Shown: piece after piece, positions 33,731 through 42,347 of the stretch
How positions within the stretch are numbered: the first letter of the stretch is position 1
Layout of the letters: each line of letters begins with the position of its first letter
Assembly (NCBI RefSeq): GCF_000971055.1
Contig: NZ_LARW01000113.1
Location: forward strand, 1 to 61,294
Source of the DNA: Sphingomonas sp. SRS2
Lineage (GTDB): Bacteria > Pseudomonadota > Alphaproteobacteria > Sphingomonadales > Sphingomonadaceae
Direction of reading: 5' to 3'
DNA: 61,294 nt
Notes under the pieces: generated by a model
Databases searched by the model: none
Told to the model about the DNA's origin: nothing
What the model saw: the letters and a program-made list of their open reading frames with translations, nothing else
Translations under genes and position numbers: made by a program

Positions 33731-34084
33731 TGGGAAGCTATCGCAAGCGGTGCAGTGCCGGCCCGCGAACGGCTCGGCAGGTGGCGCCGATCTAATCGGC
33801 CGGCGGCACTCTCCTCGGATTCGGACGAGGCGTCGGCGATCACCTTAGAGCGTGTCGCCGATAAATCTCCGGATCATCTCCGTCAGCAAAATCCTTCCCA
33901 ATTCCCCTGCAGTTGATGGGCCACGCGGGGGGGCTAACATAAACTGTAGCTTGCTGCGCACAGCCCCAGCTTTTCATCCACCCGAGTGAAACTTCACCGC
34001 TGAGCGACGTTCCAGCTGACCTGCACGGCTTCGCATCCGGCCGCCGTCACGCTCCACCTTTTGGACAGGTTCAGGGGAAACAAC
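33731..34084. other. Intergenic stretch before the TonB-dependent receptor
   Basis: About 354 bases with no supported gene. It should hold the promoter and leader of the receptor gene; GGGGAAA just before the ATG at 34085 serves as ribosome-binding site. I saw no exact EcfG or FNR motif and no strong terminator hairpin. Confidence 0.5.
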
Positions 34085-37000
34085 ATGCGCTCCATCCGCC
34101 GCCACCGTCTTCTCGCGACGACCCTCCTCGCCGGGATGGCCTTCATTTCCATTCCCGCTGCTGCGCAGGAGACGCCCACGACCTCATCGCCGGGTAATCC
34201 CACAGGACAGATCCCCGCTGGGCCTACCGGAACCGCGCAAGCCGGCGGAGAGGAGGCATCTGGTGCGGCCGAGATAATCGTGACCGGCTCACGTATTGCC
34301 TCGCCACAGGCAACGTCGGCCTCACCGCTGCAGATCGTCGGTATCGAGCAGATCCAGCAGTCCGGGGCGGTGAACGTCCAGGATGTCCTTCTGGAAAATC
34401 CCGCCTTTGGCAATCCCGGGATCAGCCGGACGAATTCCAGCTTCGCCACACAGGGCGCGGGCGCCGCGACGGTGAATCTGCGCAACCTTGGCGAGGATCG
34501 CACGCTGGTTATCCTCAACGGCCGCCGCTTCGTCTCCGGGCAACCGGGCAGCCAGGCCGTCGACCTCAACGTCATCCCGACGCAGATGCTGGAGCGTGTC
34601 GATGTGCTGACCGGCGGCGCTTCGGCGGTGTACGGCTCGGACGCTGTCGCCGGGGTGGTGAACCTGATCTACAAGACCAACTTCGACGGCGTTCAGCTCG
34701 ATGGCCAGTTGGGGGTTTCGCGCTATGGCGACGGGGCCGATCGCCAGGTGAACGCCCTGTTCGGCAAGAATTTTGCTGACGATCGCGGCAATATCATGCT
34801 GTTCGGTGGCTATTCGAAGCAAGGCACCGTCCTGAAGCGCAACCGCTACACCGAGGCGGGCCGCAGCAATATCGATACGACCAGCCTGGGCGGCAGCATA
34901 ACCGGCGATCCGGCAGAGTTGTTCACCCCTTCGGTGCTCCTCTCCGGCTTCACGCCTGGCGGACGTTTCTACGCCGGCGATTCGGTGTTCACCTATGGCT
35001 CGGATAATGTGCTTAGCGACTGCACGGACACCAGCTGCGGCGGATTCAACCGCTCCGACTTCCGCTATCTCGCCGTTCCGGTGGAGAGATATGTCACCGC
35101 CGGGCGCGCTAATTTCGAAGTATCGCCCGCATTCAACCTGTTTCTGGAGGGCAATTACGCGCGCACCCACGCCAGGACGGTGATCGAGCCATTTCCGCTC
35201 AGTTCGGACCTCGTCAATATACCCACCGGCGGCCAGGTGGCGATCGAAACCCTCGTGGGAGGCGCGACTTTGCGCAACCCGTTCGTCCCAGACCCGATCT
35301 ATAACGCCGCCACCGACACCGATGGTGACGGCCTGCGCGACATCTTCTTCGATCGTCGCTTGTCCGATCTCGGCGCGCGTGGGCAGTCCGCCAAGCGCGA
35401 TCTCTACCGCATTGCCGGTGGCGCGAACGGCAATTTCCTCGAGGACCGCTTCAGTTATGAGGTCTATGGGATCTACGGCGTGACCAAGGAGCGCCAGGTC
35501 GGCACCGGCCAGTTCAACAGCGTCAATTTTACGCAGGCGCTCAACGCCTATCGGGACCCGGCCACCGGACAGATCATCTGCGCCGATCCGGCTGCACGCG
35601 CCGCGGGCTGCGTTCCGGCCAACCTGTACGGCGTCAACGCGCTCGCGTCGGCCGCCGGCTATATCGCCGCACCGACAACCCTCGATGCCAAGACGACGCA
35701 GACGGTCGCCGGAGGCAATGTTTCCGGTCAGCTTTTCTCCCTTTTCGGGGCAGATCCGGTCGGGATCAGCATAGGTGGCGAGTATCGGCGCGAAACCAGC
35801 AGCAACGTCTTCGATCCGCTGACCCAACAGGGTTTGAACGGCAATAACGCGCTGCCCTCGACCTCAGGCAGGTTCCATCTTTACGAAGGCTTCGGAGAAG
35901 TCATTGTCCCGTTGGCGCAGGATCGTCCGTTCCTGCATAGTCTCAGCATCCGGGGCGCGATCCGGGCTTCCCATTATTCGACGGTGGGTACGACCTACAG
36001 CTATAATTATGGCGGCGAATGGGCGCCGACACAGGACATCCGCTTCCGCGTTATTCAGGCGCGATCGGTCCGGGCTCCAAATATCAACGAGTTGTTCCAG
36101 GCCCCGCAACAGGATTTCCCAACCGGGCTGCAGGATCCATGCGCCGGGATTACCGCGGCCAGCCAGGGCACCTTGGCCGCCAACTGCCTAGCGGCAGTTG
36201 GAGTGGCCGCCAACATCGCGGCAAATGGAGCCTTCAACGTCAATCAGGCGGATTTGCAGGGCATCACCAGCTTCGGCGGAGGAAACGTCAACCTTCAGGA
36301 GGAGAAGGGGGATTCGTTCACCGCTGGCGTGGTGATCAGCCCGCGTTCGATCCCGGCGCTGCGGAACCTTGTGCTGACGGTCGACTATTTCAACATTCGC
36401 GTGAAGGATGCGATCGTCTCGACGCCGCTGCAGTTCATCCTGACGCAGTGCTACAATAATTCGATCCAATCCTATTGCGACCTCATCGTCCGCCGCCCGG
36501 CGGCGCTCGGACCGAACAGCGTGGGATCGCTCGACGAGGTCAACACCAGCCCCAGCAATAGCGGCGGGCTTCGAACCTCGGGCATCGACATGGCGCTCAC
36601 CTATCGTCAGGATCTGTCGAGCTTCGGGCTGGGCGGGACGGTCAATCTTCGCGCGTCGTACACCCATCTCCTGAAAGGCTATTCGGTGCCGTTGCCCGGC
36701 TCCGACCGCGACTATTTCGCGGGAGAGATCGGTGCGGCCAAGAACCGGTTCACCACCAACATCGGTTATGACAATGGCGGATTCGGCTTCACGGTGACTG
36801 GAACATATATCGGGAAATCCTATCTCGACGATCAGTTCGTCATCTCGAACTTCCCCGACAGCTCGCGTCATGATCGCGCATTTAAGGTATCGCCTGAATT
36901 CTATCTCGATGCTCAGATCCGTTTCCGGGCGGGAGAGGGCTATGAATTCTTTCTGGGCGGCGACAATCTGCTCAACAACAAGCCTCCCTATCTCGCCGAT

Positions 37001-37090
37001 ATCGGAGGATCGGCCGGTCAGGACACCGAATCCGGCGTCTATGATGCATTGCTGCGACGCTATTATGCCGGTGTAAGACTAACCTTCTGA
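34085..37090 (+). CDS. TonB-dependent outer-membrane receptor
   Basis: A 1001-residue outer-membrane protein. A signal peptide (about 27 residues, ending PAAAQ) and a Pro/Gly-rich spacer precede the plug domain with EIIVTGSRI (TonB-box-like), QDVLLENP, VNLRNLGEDRTLVILNGRR and VLTGGASAVYGSDAVAGVVN. The remaining 750 residues are barrel strands, ending in the terminal aromatic signal YYAGVRLTF. This architecture is the large oar/carbohydrate-type receptor common in sphingomonads; its ligand is unknown. No SusD, ExbB or sigma/anti-sigma genes adjoin it. Confidence 0.93.
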   Translation: MRSIRRHRLLATTLLAGMAFISIPAAAQETPTTSSPGNPTGQIPAGPTGTAQAGGEEASGAAEIIVTGSRIASPQATSASPLQIVGIEQIQQSGAVNVQDVLLENPAFGNPGISRTNSSFATQGAGAATVNLRNLGEDRTLVILNGRRFVSGQPGSQAVDLNVIPTQMLERVDVLTGGASAVYGSDAVAGVVNLIYKTNFDGVQLDGQLGVSRYGDGADRQVNALFGKNFADDRGNIMLFGGYSKQGTVLKRNRYTEAGRSNIDTTSLGGSITGDPAELFTPSVLLSGFTPGGRFYAGDSVFTYGSDNVLSDCTDTSCGGFNRSDFRYLAVPVERYVTAGRANFEVSPAFNLFLEGNYARTHARTVIEPFPLSSDLVNIPTGGQVAIETLVGGATLRNPFVPDPIYNAATDTDGDGLRDIFFDRRLSDLGARGQSAKRDLYRIAGGANGNFLEDRFSYEVYGIYGVTKERQVGTGQFNSVNFTQALNAYRDPATGQIICADPAARAAGCVPANLYGVNALASAAGYIAAPTTLDAKTTQTVAGGNVSGQLFSLFGADPVGISIGGEYRRETSSNVFDPLTQQGLNGNNALPSTSGRFHLYEGFGEVIVPLAQDRPFLHSLSIRGAIRASHYSTVGTTYSYNYGGEWAPTQDIRFRVIQARSVRAPNINELFQAPQQDFPTGLQDPCAGITAASQGTLAANCLAAVGVAANIAANGAFNVNQADLQGITSFGGGNVNLQEEKGDSFTAGVVISPRSIPALRNLVLTVDYFNIRVKDAIVSTPLQFILTQCYNNSIQSYCDLIVRRPAALGPNSVGSLDEVNTSPSNSGGLRTSGIDMALTYRQDLSSFGLGGTVNLRASYTHLLKGYSVPLPGSDRDYFAGEIGAAKNRFTTNIGYDNGGFGFTVTGTYIGKSYLDDQFVISNFPDSSRHDRAFKVSPEFYLDAQIRFRAGEGYEFFLGGDNLLNNKPPYLADIGGSAGQDTESGVYDALLRRYYAGVRLTF

Positions 37091-37154
37091 CGCGATCGCT
37101 TACGAGCGAGTCCGCTGGCGATCGCGCAGGGCGACGTGGCCTTTGTCAGGCGGC

Positions 37155-37193
37155 CGGCGACCTATCCCGACTATGACCTGGGATAGGTCGCCG
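37155..37193. terminator. Hairpin between convergent genes (likely bidirectional terminator)
   Basis: A perfect 14-base-pair stem: 37155-37168 pairs with 37180-37193 around an 11-base loop. It lies between the receptor stop (37090) and the end of the lactonase gene (37275), where both transcripts must end. There is no T-run, so it may act as a weak terminator or mRNA end stabiliser. Confidence 0.6.
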
Positions 37194-37274
37194 CCAGGCG
37201 CTGTAGCCCGAAGCTGCGGATGGCAATCTCGGTTGAGGAGCCGTTCGCTCGGCTAGCGACATGGCACGGCCGCC

Positions 37275-38327
37275 TTAACGCGGCGCTATGTTTTCCCGCA
37301 GGATGAAAGCTGCGCCGGGTATGGCGATTGTCGCTTCATGCGTCGGCGCGGCGTCGCCTTTGAGGGCCACTATGACGACATTGCCCGCTTCCTCATTGGC
37401 GATTGCCAGACGGCGATGTTCTTCGATCAGCAGGAAGAACCTCGGCGATGCTCCACCACTGGGGATATGGTGGATCAGCGTCGGCCTGTCGTCGGTGAGG
37501 TCGAAGACGGCGATGCTGTCATGACCGCGGTTCGAGACATAGACGCGGTTGCCGGTGCTGTTCATGGCGATATGCCCGCCCAGATTCTGTCCTTCATGGC
37601 GCGAAGGCAGCGTGGAGAGGCGGTGACGTTCGCGAAATACGCCATTTTCTTCAGCCAGAACCGTCAGCGTGCTCGCCAGTTCGCTGACCAGGAACGCCCT
37701 TCCTTCCGGACCGAGCAGCAGATGGCGGGGCCCGCTGCCCGGCGGTGCGGCGTAGGCGATGTGAGGATCGGCCAGGGATGCGTCGGCGCCTGTCGGAAAG
37801 GCCAGGATCTGGTCGGTGCCCAGATCCACATGATAGAGCCAGCGCCCGTCGCTGCTGAACTGGACGCAATGTGCATGCGGGCCCCGCTGGCGGTCCGGGT
37901 TGGGGCCGCTGCCGTGATGCTGATGCAGTAGGGGATCACCCAGAGCTGCGCCGGTTGCCGGATCGATACTGAATAACGCGATGCTGCCGCTTTCATAATT
38001 GGCGACCGCGACGCGCTTTCCCCCATTTTCGAGCGCCACATAGCAGGGCGCCGCCCCACCGGTGGTCACGGACGCCAACGCCTTCCAGCCGCCAGACCCG
38101 TTCTTATGGCTGCCAAGCGCGCCATCCTCCTGCTCGTCGACCAGATAATAGCAATCGTGGTGTGGCGAAAAGGCACCGAACGATGCGTTCGATGCCGACC
38201 GATAAGGCTGGCCGAGTTCCCAGCCGCCAGACCCGTCATAGTCTAGCGGGTACAGCCCCTTGCCGCCGGCATGCGCATATGTCCCGACATGGAGCCGAAG
38301 GGCCGAGGGCGCCCGTGCTGCGGTCAT
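37275..38327 (-). CDS. Lactonase, 7-bladed beta-propeller (6-phosphogluconolactonase-like)
   Basis: A 350-residue propeller protein. Repeated blade motifs include YVALENGGKRVAVANYESGS, HCVQFSSDGRWLYHVDLGTD, GPRHLLLGPEGR and IAMNSTGNRVYVSNRGHDS, as in the YbhE/Pgl lactonase family. No signal peptide, so it is cytosolic. It starts inside a TGATG overlap with the zinc dehydrogenase gene and should hydrolyse the sugar lactone made by that enzyme or a related one. It is not the lactonase of the galactose cluster, which is a different fold family. Confidence 0.85.
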   Translation of the reverse strand: MTAARAPSALRLHVGTYAHAGGKGLYPLDYDGSGGWELGQPYRSASNASFGAFSPHHDCYYLVDEQEDGALGSHKNGSGGWKALASVTTGGAAPCYVALENGGKRVAVANYESGSIALFSIDPATGAALGDPLLHQHHGSGPNPDRQRGPHAHCVQFSSDGRWLYHVDLGTDQILAFPTGADASLADPHIAYAAPPGSGPRHLLLGPEGRAFLVSELASTLTVLAEENGVFRERHRLSTLPSRHEGQNLGGHIAMNSTGNRVYVSNRGHDSIAVFDLTDDRPTLIHHIPSGGASPRFFLLIEEHRRLAIANEEAGNVVIVALKGDAAPTHEATIAIPGAAFILRENIAPR

Positions 38328-39379
38328 CAGATTTGCAACGCCACGAATATCGCGCCGGTTTCCGCCTTGTTCTGCGCGACTTCGAACGCTTCGTTGATCC
38401 TGTCGAGCCCAAAGCGGTGCGTGATGAGCTTGTTCGCGTCGAGCTTCCCCTTCGCAATCAGTTCCACCACCATTCCCTGTTCGGGATAGATGTCCCGAAA
38501 TGCAAAGCTGGCGCTAGGGATGATCTTGATCTCCGACATCTGGATTCGCTGCCATTGGAGCGGGATCGCCGTCTCTCCTTCCTCGAAGCCGCCGACGATC
38601 ACCACCTTGCCGCCACGGCGCGCCATCCTGGTTGCCTGGGGCAGCGTCTCGGGCATCGATGGCCCGCCCGCACATTCGAAGACGATATCGGCGCCCCGGC
38701 CGCCGGTCCAGGTCATGACCTGCTCGACAGGATCTTCGCGGGTGCAGTGCACGACTTCCGCGGCGCCCAGCGCGCTCGCGACGGCCAGCGAATGATCGAC
38801 CGTATCGGCGATCAGGACGTCGGCCCCGCTCGCGCGCGCCAGCATCAACTGGCCGAGGCCGATCGGTCCGGCCCCGATGATCGCCACCTTGTCATTGATC
38901 GACAGGCCGCTGAGATGCTGCGCGTGCAGGCATACCGAGAAGGTATCGACAAGCGCCGCTTCCTCGAAACTGACATTATGGGGAAGCTGATAGAATTTGT
39001 GGGCCGGACCGACGACATATTCGGCATAGGCCCGCGACACGCTTTTGGTGCGAACTTCGTAAAGATGCGGGCAGATATTATATTGCTGGACCCGGCACCA
39101 GGGGCAGTCGCCATCGCCCATGACCGTTTCGATGACGACGCGGTCCCCGGGTTTGACGTTGGTGACGTCTGGCCCGATTTCGACCACTTCACCGGCGAGT
39201 TCGTGCCCCACGATATGGCAGGCCAGCTCGGGCTCATGCTTCTTCCAGTGGCGTAGGTCGGTACCGCAGATTCCAGCTACCCGTACCCGGGCCTTCACCC
39301 AGTCGCCAGCCGCGAGCTGTGGCGGGTCGACCTCCTGAAATTCGAACCGGCCGTCTTCTGTCTTCAGCGCTGCCTTCAT
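38327..39379 (-). CDS. Zinc-dependent sugar/polyol dehydrogenase (MDR family)
   Basis: A 350-residue dehydrogenase. Catalytic zinc residues lie in GICGTDLRHW and GHELAGEVVEIG; a structural-zinc-like segment CPWCRVQQYNICPHL is present with three of the usual four cysteines. The nucleotide-binding turn is IIGAGPIGLGQ. It resembles sorbitol/L-idonate/threonine-type dehydrogenases. It is the middle gene of a leftward SDR-dehydrogenase-lactonase operon, suggesting oxidation of a sugar or polyol. Confidence 0.87.
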   Translation of the reverse strand: MKAALKTEDGRFEFQEVDPPQLAAGDWVKARVRVAGICGTDLRHWKKHEPELACHIVGHELAGEVVEIGPDVTNVKPGDRVVIETVMGDGDCPWCRVQQYNICPHLYEVRTKSVSRAYAEYVVGPAHKFYQLPHNVSFEEAALVDTFSVCLHAQHLSGLSINDKVAIIGAGPIGLGQLMLARASGADVLIADTVDHSLAVASALGAAEVVHCTREDPVEQVMTWTGGRGADIVFECAGGPSMPETLPQATRMARRGGKVVIVGGFEEGETAIPLQWQRIQMSEIKIIPSASFAFRDIYPEQGMVVELIAKGKLDANKLITHRFGLDRINEAFEVAQNKAETGAIFVALQI

Positions 39380-39402
39380 GTCGTTCTTCCCGTCTTGATC
39401 GC

Positions 39403-40152
39403 TTAAGCGGTCTTCTGGAGTCTCGGCTCAATCCGGAGGCTGACGACGTCGCAGCGTTCGGATCGGGTCAGCGCGAACAGGATGGCCTCGGCTATTTCCT
39501 CGGCATACAGCATCTCCTGCCTGTCGATCGCCGCTTGCTGCTCGTCGACGCTGCACTCCTGCATGTCGCTGCCGGTCGAACCCGGCGCGATGAGCGAGAC
39601 CTTGATGTTCTTTTCCGCGACTTCCTTACGAAGGGTTTCGGCGAAGGCATGAATGCCGCCCTTTGTCGCGGCATAGACGCTCTCGCCGGGGGCCTTGATC
39701 TCGGGGCTGATCGACCCGACAAAGAGCAACTGGCCGCCGCCGGCGGCATCCATGCGCTGGATCGCGGCGCGTGCGCAGGCGAGATAACCAATCAGGTTAG
39801 TTTCGACCACATAGCGCCAATCGTCGTCCGCCATCTCGTGAAGCGGATTGGCTCCAAGCGCCGCGCAGGCGACAAGAATGTCGATGCCGCCGAGCCGCTC
39901 GTCGACCGCTTCAAAGACTCCGGCGACACCTTCGCGTGTGCTGGCGTCTGCGGTGAGGCCGGCTTCAGGGGGAAGGCCCGCGTTTCGCAGGGCATCGTCC
40001 AGTTCCGGCTGATGCCGGCCAAAGGTCAATATCTTCGCGCCGGCGCCTGCAAGCCGTTTTACCGTGGCGCGCCCGATGCCGGTGGTGCCGCCGGTGACGA
40101 GGATGCGTCGACCGTCCAGGGAAGCATCGCCGGTGAGTGGATCAGCTAACAT
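39403..40152 (-). CDS. SDR-family oxidoreductase
   Basis: A 249-residue classical SDR. Nucleotide motif VTGGTTGIGRA, CAAL in place of the usual NNAG (LVACAALGANP), catalytic Ser in FVGSISPE and YxxxK in YAATKGGIHA. The substrate is unknown. First gene of the operon with the zinc dehydrogenase (23-base gap) and lactonase; an EcfG-like promoter lies 39 bases upstream of the start. Confidence 0.87.
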   Translation of the reverse strand: MLADPLTGDASLDGRRILVTGGTTGIGRATVKRLAGAGAKILTFGRHQPELDDALRNAGLPPEAGLTADASTREGVAGVFEAVDERLGGIDILVACAALGANPLHEMADDDWRYVVETNLIGYLACARAAIQRMDAAGGGQLLFVGSISPEIKAPGESVYAATKGGIHAFAETLRKEVAEKNIKVSLIAPGSTGSDMQECSVDEQQAAIDRQEMLYAEEIAEAILFALTRSERCDVVSLRIEPRLQKTA

Positions 40153-40190
40153 ATGTTGCCTTAACTCATTGAAGAAAGGAAGTTTGTTGC

Positions 40191-40215
40191 AACGAGTTCG
40201 ATCCGGAAGAGTTCA
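40191..40215 (-). promoter_or_regulatory. EcfG-like promoter (TGAAC-N16-CGTT), minus strand
   Basis: On the minus strand TGAAC (40215-40211), 16 bases, CGTT (40194-40191). One base from consensus, and 39 bases before the SDR start at 40152, so it likely drives the three-gene operon. Confidence 0.5.
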
Positions 40216-40693
40216 GCCGCTTCAGCAATTTTGTTGCCAGATCCAGCGGTGCAGCGATCCGGCGAGCCGGAGAGCTTCATGAGAATATGGAGTTGGCGGA
40301 TTGCTGCGTAGAGCGCTGGCTGTGGCCGGCCGCTAGTTCCGCTGCAGGTCGGGTCGCCGTCAGCGGGGACGTCATTGCGTTCGAGGGCCGACTGAGTTCG
40401 GCGGCGCGAGACTGGGTGTGGTCGCGCGAACCGTTCGTCCGACGGATGCGCTGAACCGAACGGAATGTTGAACCCATGTGAATGAATGGCTGCACGGGGA
40501 GGCTAGATATTGTGGCCTAACGCCGGAGCGCAGCTGCCATGCCGATCGGAGTGTTCCGCCATGACAAGGGGGCGTTCCCGCCCGAAAGCGCCGACCGCCA
40601 AGGCGCTGCTCTACGGCATCATGCAGCTCCAGCGTAAGATCCGCCGCATCGGGACGCTCGAACGGTGAAGTAACAACAACCCGGAGTTCAGAT
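40216..40693. other. Gap between divergent units; only a doubtful small gene
   Basis: About 480 bases. Apart from a 35-codon frame at 40561 (listed separately) I see no supported gene, RNA or repeat. Promoters for the lipoprotein gene at 40694 must lie here, but no exact motif was recognised. Confidence 0.45.
40561..40668 (+). CDS. Possible 35-residue basic peptide
   Basis: An ATG-initiated frame encodes a very basic peptide (MTRGRSRPKAPTAKALLYGI, then MQLQRKIRRIGTLER). The composition is helix-like and amphipathic in its second half. There is no convincing ribosome-binding site and another frame overlaps it, so it may be chance. Confidence 0.25.
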   Translation: MTRGRSRPKAPTAKALLYGIMQLQRKIRRIGTLER

Positions 40694-40951
40694 ATGAAAG
40701 CTATCAGAAACCTGTGCTGGCTACCTGCGATGCTCCTGGTCATTGGATGCGGTGGCAGTAACGATGCGGGTGCCGGCGGCAACGCAGCGGACACCGCAAA
40801 TGTTTCCGGCGGCGGCATCGAGGAGATGGGTCCGATGAATGGCGGCGGCAATATGACCTACGATCCGGCCGCTGGCGCCGACGGTGGCGCAGGCAACGCG
40901 GCGGACGCCAACATGTCCACCGGGGCAGGGACCAACACCTCCATTCAGTAG
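40694..40951 (+). CDS. Small Gly/Asn-rich lipoprotein
   Basis: An 85-residue predicted lipoprotein: signal peptide MKAIRNLCWLPAMLL with lipobox LVIGC (Cys19), then a low-complexity Gly/Asn/Ala/Asp chain (GNAADTANVSGGG, GGAGNAADANM). CCCGGAG serves as ribosome-binding site. It resembles the lipoproteins at 16610 and 41576 in style, not in sequence. Function unknown. Confidence 0.72.
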   Translation: MKAIRNLCWLPAMLLVIGCGGSNDAGAGGNAADTANVSGGGIEEMGPMNGGGNMTYDPAAGADGGAGNAADANMSTGAGTNTSIQ

Positions 40952-41015
40952 CGTCAGCGCCCTCATCCGTTCGTGTCGGCCGGGGCAATCATCGAGAAAG
41001 TTGTGGGAGAGACGG

Positions 41016-41435
41016 ATGTCGATCAAGGCTTTTGCGTTGGTATTCGGAATAGTCTTCCTGGTGGCCGGGATTGCGGGATTTATCCCCGGCATCTCACCGA
41101 TGCACCATCATCCCGACCTGGTGATCACGTCGCAATCGCGCTTGGCGCTAGGTCTGTTCCCGGTCAACATCCTGCATAACCTGGTCCACATCTTGTTCGG
41201 CCTATGGGGACTCGCCGCGGCCCGAGCGGCGGGAGGCGCACGCGTCTACGCCAAGGCGGTCGCCATCATATACGGATTGCTTACCGTCATGGGGCTGATC
41301 CCTGGTCTCAATACGACCTTTGGCCTCGTCCCGCTCTATGGCCATGATATCTGGCTGCACGCGCTGCTGGCGCTGGTGGCCGCGTATTTCGGCTTCGCGC
41401 ATCGGGAGGCGAGCGAGCCGCACATGAAGCGGTAA
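41016..41435 (+). CDS. DUF4383-type membrane protein
   Basis: A 139-residue inner-membrane protein with about four hydrophobic helices. FALVFGIVFLVAGIAGFIPG at the start, NILHNLVHILFGLWGLAAAR in the middle and GLVPLYGHDIWLHALLA later are the DUF4383 pattern, with conserved His residues facing the membrane. Function unknown. GGGAGAG precedes the start. It follows the Gly/Asn-rich lipoprotein gene by 64 bases and could share its transcript. Confidence 0.82.
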   Translation: MSIKAFALVFGIVFLVAGIAGFIPGISPMHHHPDLVITSQSRLALGLFPVNILHNLVHILFGLWGLAAARAAGGARVYAKAVAIIYGLLTVMGLIPGLNTTFGLVPLYGHDIWLHALLALVAAYFGFAHREASEPHMKR

Positions 41436-41575
41436 GCGCGTCACCCTGTCGACTTCGCGGGCGCGAGCGTGCTCCGGCACGCCGCAAAGGCGATGGCGGT
41501 GAGTGGCGCCCAGGCCACGCCGCTTTCGTCTCGGTGTTTAGCCGGTAATCTTGGCGGAACGTGACAGGTGCTGCG

Positions 41576-41770
41576 ATGAAACTAGGCCTGATGTCGATGT
41601 TGATATTCATGCCGGCCGTCAGTGCATGCGATGGTCCTCATGAAAATGCCGGTGAGCGAGCGGATGTCGCGGCGGGCTTCAGCGACACCAGCAGCAGCCT
41701 TAAAGCGGGACCAGCGGAACGCAGAGGCGAGGAAAGGGATCGTCGCGAAAGGGCGCGGCCCGCACTTTAG
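41576..41770 (+). CDS. Small predicted lipoprotein
   Basis: A 64-residue protein. MKLGLMSMLIFMPAVSAC gives an export signal with lipobox VSAC (Cys18); the rest is short, charged and Arg/Glu-rich at the end (RRGEERDRRERARPAL), probably unstructured. The in-frame ATG at 41561 is less likely. No family recognised. Confidence 0.5.
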   Translation: MKLGLMSMLIFMPAVSACDGPHENAGERADVAAGFSDTSSSLKAGPAERRGEERDRRERARPAL

Positions 41771-42092
41771 CCGTATCGTCCCGACCAATTTGCATGTGGC
41801 CTTAGCGCCGAGGAAGTTTCGGCAAGCCGGCTAGAGCATGAACGGCGCCAAGGCGACCTGATCCATAATTTGGCAACCGTCCGTCCTCGCGCAGCATCGC
41901 TGTTCGACGCGGTCGATCGCCGTTTTCGAGAGGTGACCGATCGGAGGGTCTCCAACCAGGTAGGTGACAAGTGATCGGCAGTTCGTCTCAATTTATCATC
42001 AGGTCGTCGATTGGTCGCAGCACGGTTAACCTAGTACGCGGTTGTGATTTCGCAGTGGGTTATTCCTTCTCCTTCAACAGGAGATGTGAAGA
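41771..42092. other. Intergenic stretch
   Basis: About 322 bases with no convincing gene. It ends in an AGGAGA ribosome-binding site for the small gene at 42093. I saw no clear promoter consensus, tRNA or hairpin with a T-run. Confidence 0.45.
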
Positions 42093-42272
42093 ATGAAGCG
42101 CAGCATCATGGACATGACGGACGGAGAGGTTACCCGAGTCAGGGCGTGGGTCGCCGCCTTCCGTGACAGTAGGATCGACGGACACGGCCTCAAACTCCGA
42201 CTGGTGGAAAATGGCTATGCCGAACGGGAAGCCGAACGTTTCGCGGACCTGATCGTATCGACATCCTCATGA
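42093..42272 (+). CDS. Small hypothetical protein (59 residues)
   Basis: MKRSIMDMTDGEVTRVRAWV opens a 59-residue acidic/basic mixed helical protein that ends ADLIVSTSS. Supported by a textbook AGGAGA ribosome-binding site 7 bases before the ATG and coding-like composition. It has no recognised family and stands 75 bases ahead of the nicotinate phosphoribosyltransferase gene on the same strand. Confidence 0.55.
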   Translation: MKRSIMDMTDGEVTRVRAWVAAFRDSRIDGHGLKLRLVENGYAEREAERFADLIVSTSS

Positions 42273-42347
42273 CGAGATTATTTTTGCGCTTCGTACAGGC
42301 GGCGCAGAGCCAGAATTACCGAGCCGCTTCATAGCGACTGCTGCAAT

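Noticed and set aside
34322-35827. 501-codon open frame antisense to the TonB-dependent receptor
   Set aside because: Antisense shadow of a GC-rich gene; composition is not protein-like and the receptor on the other strand is unambiguous.
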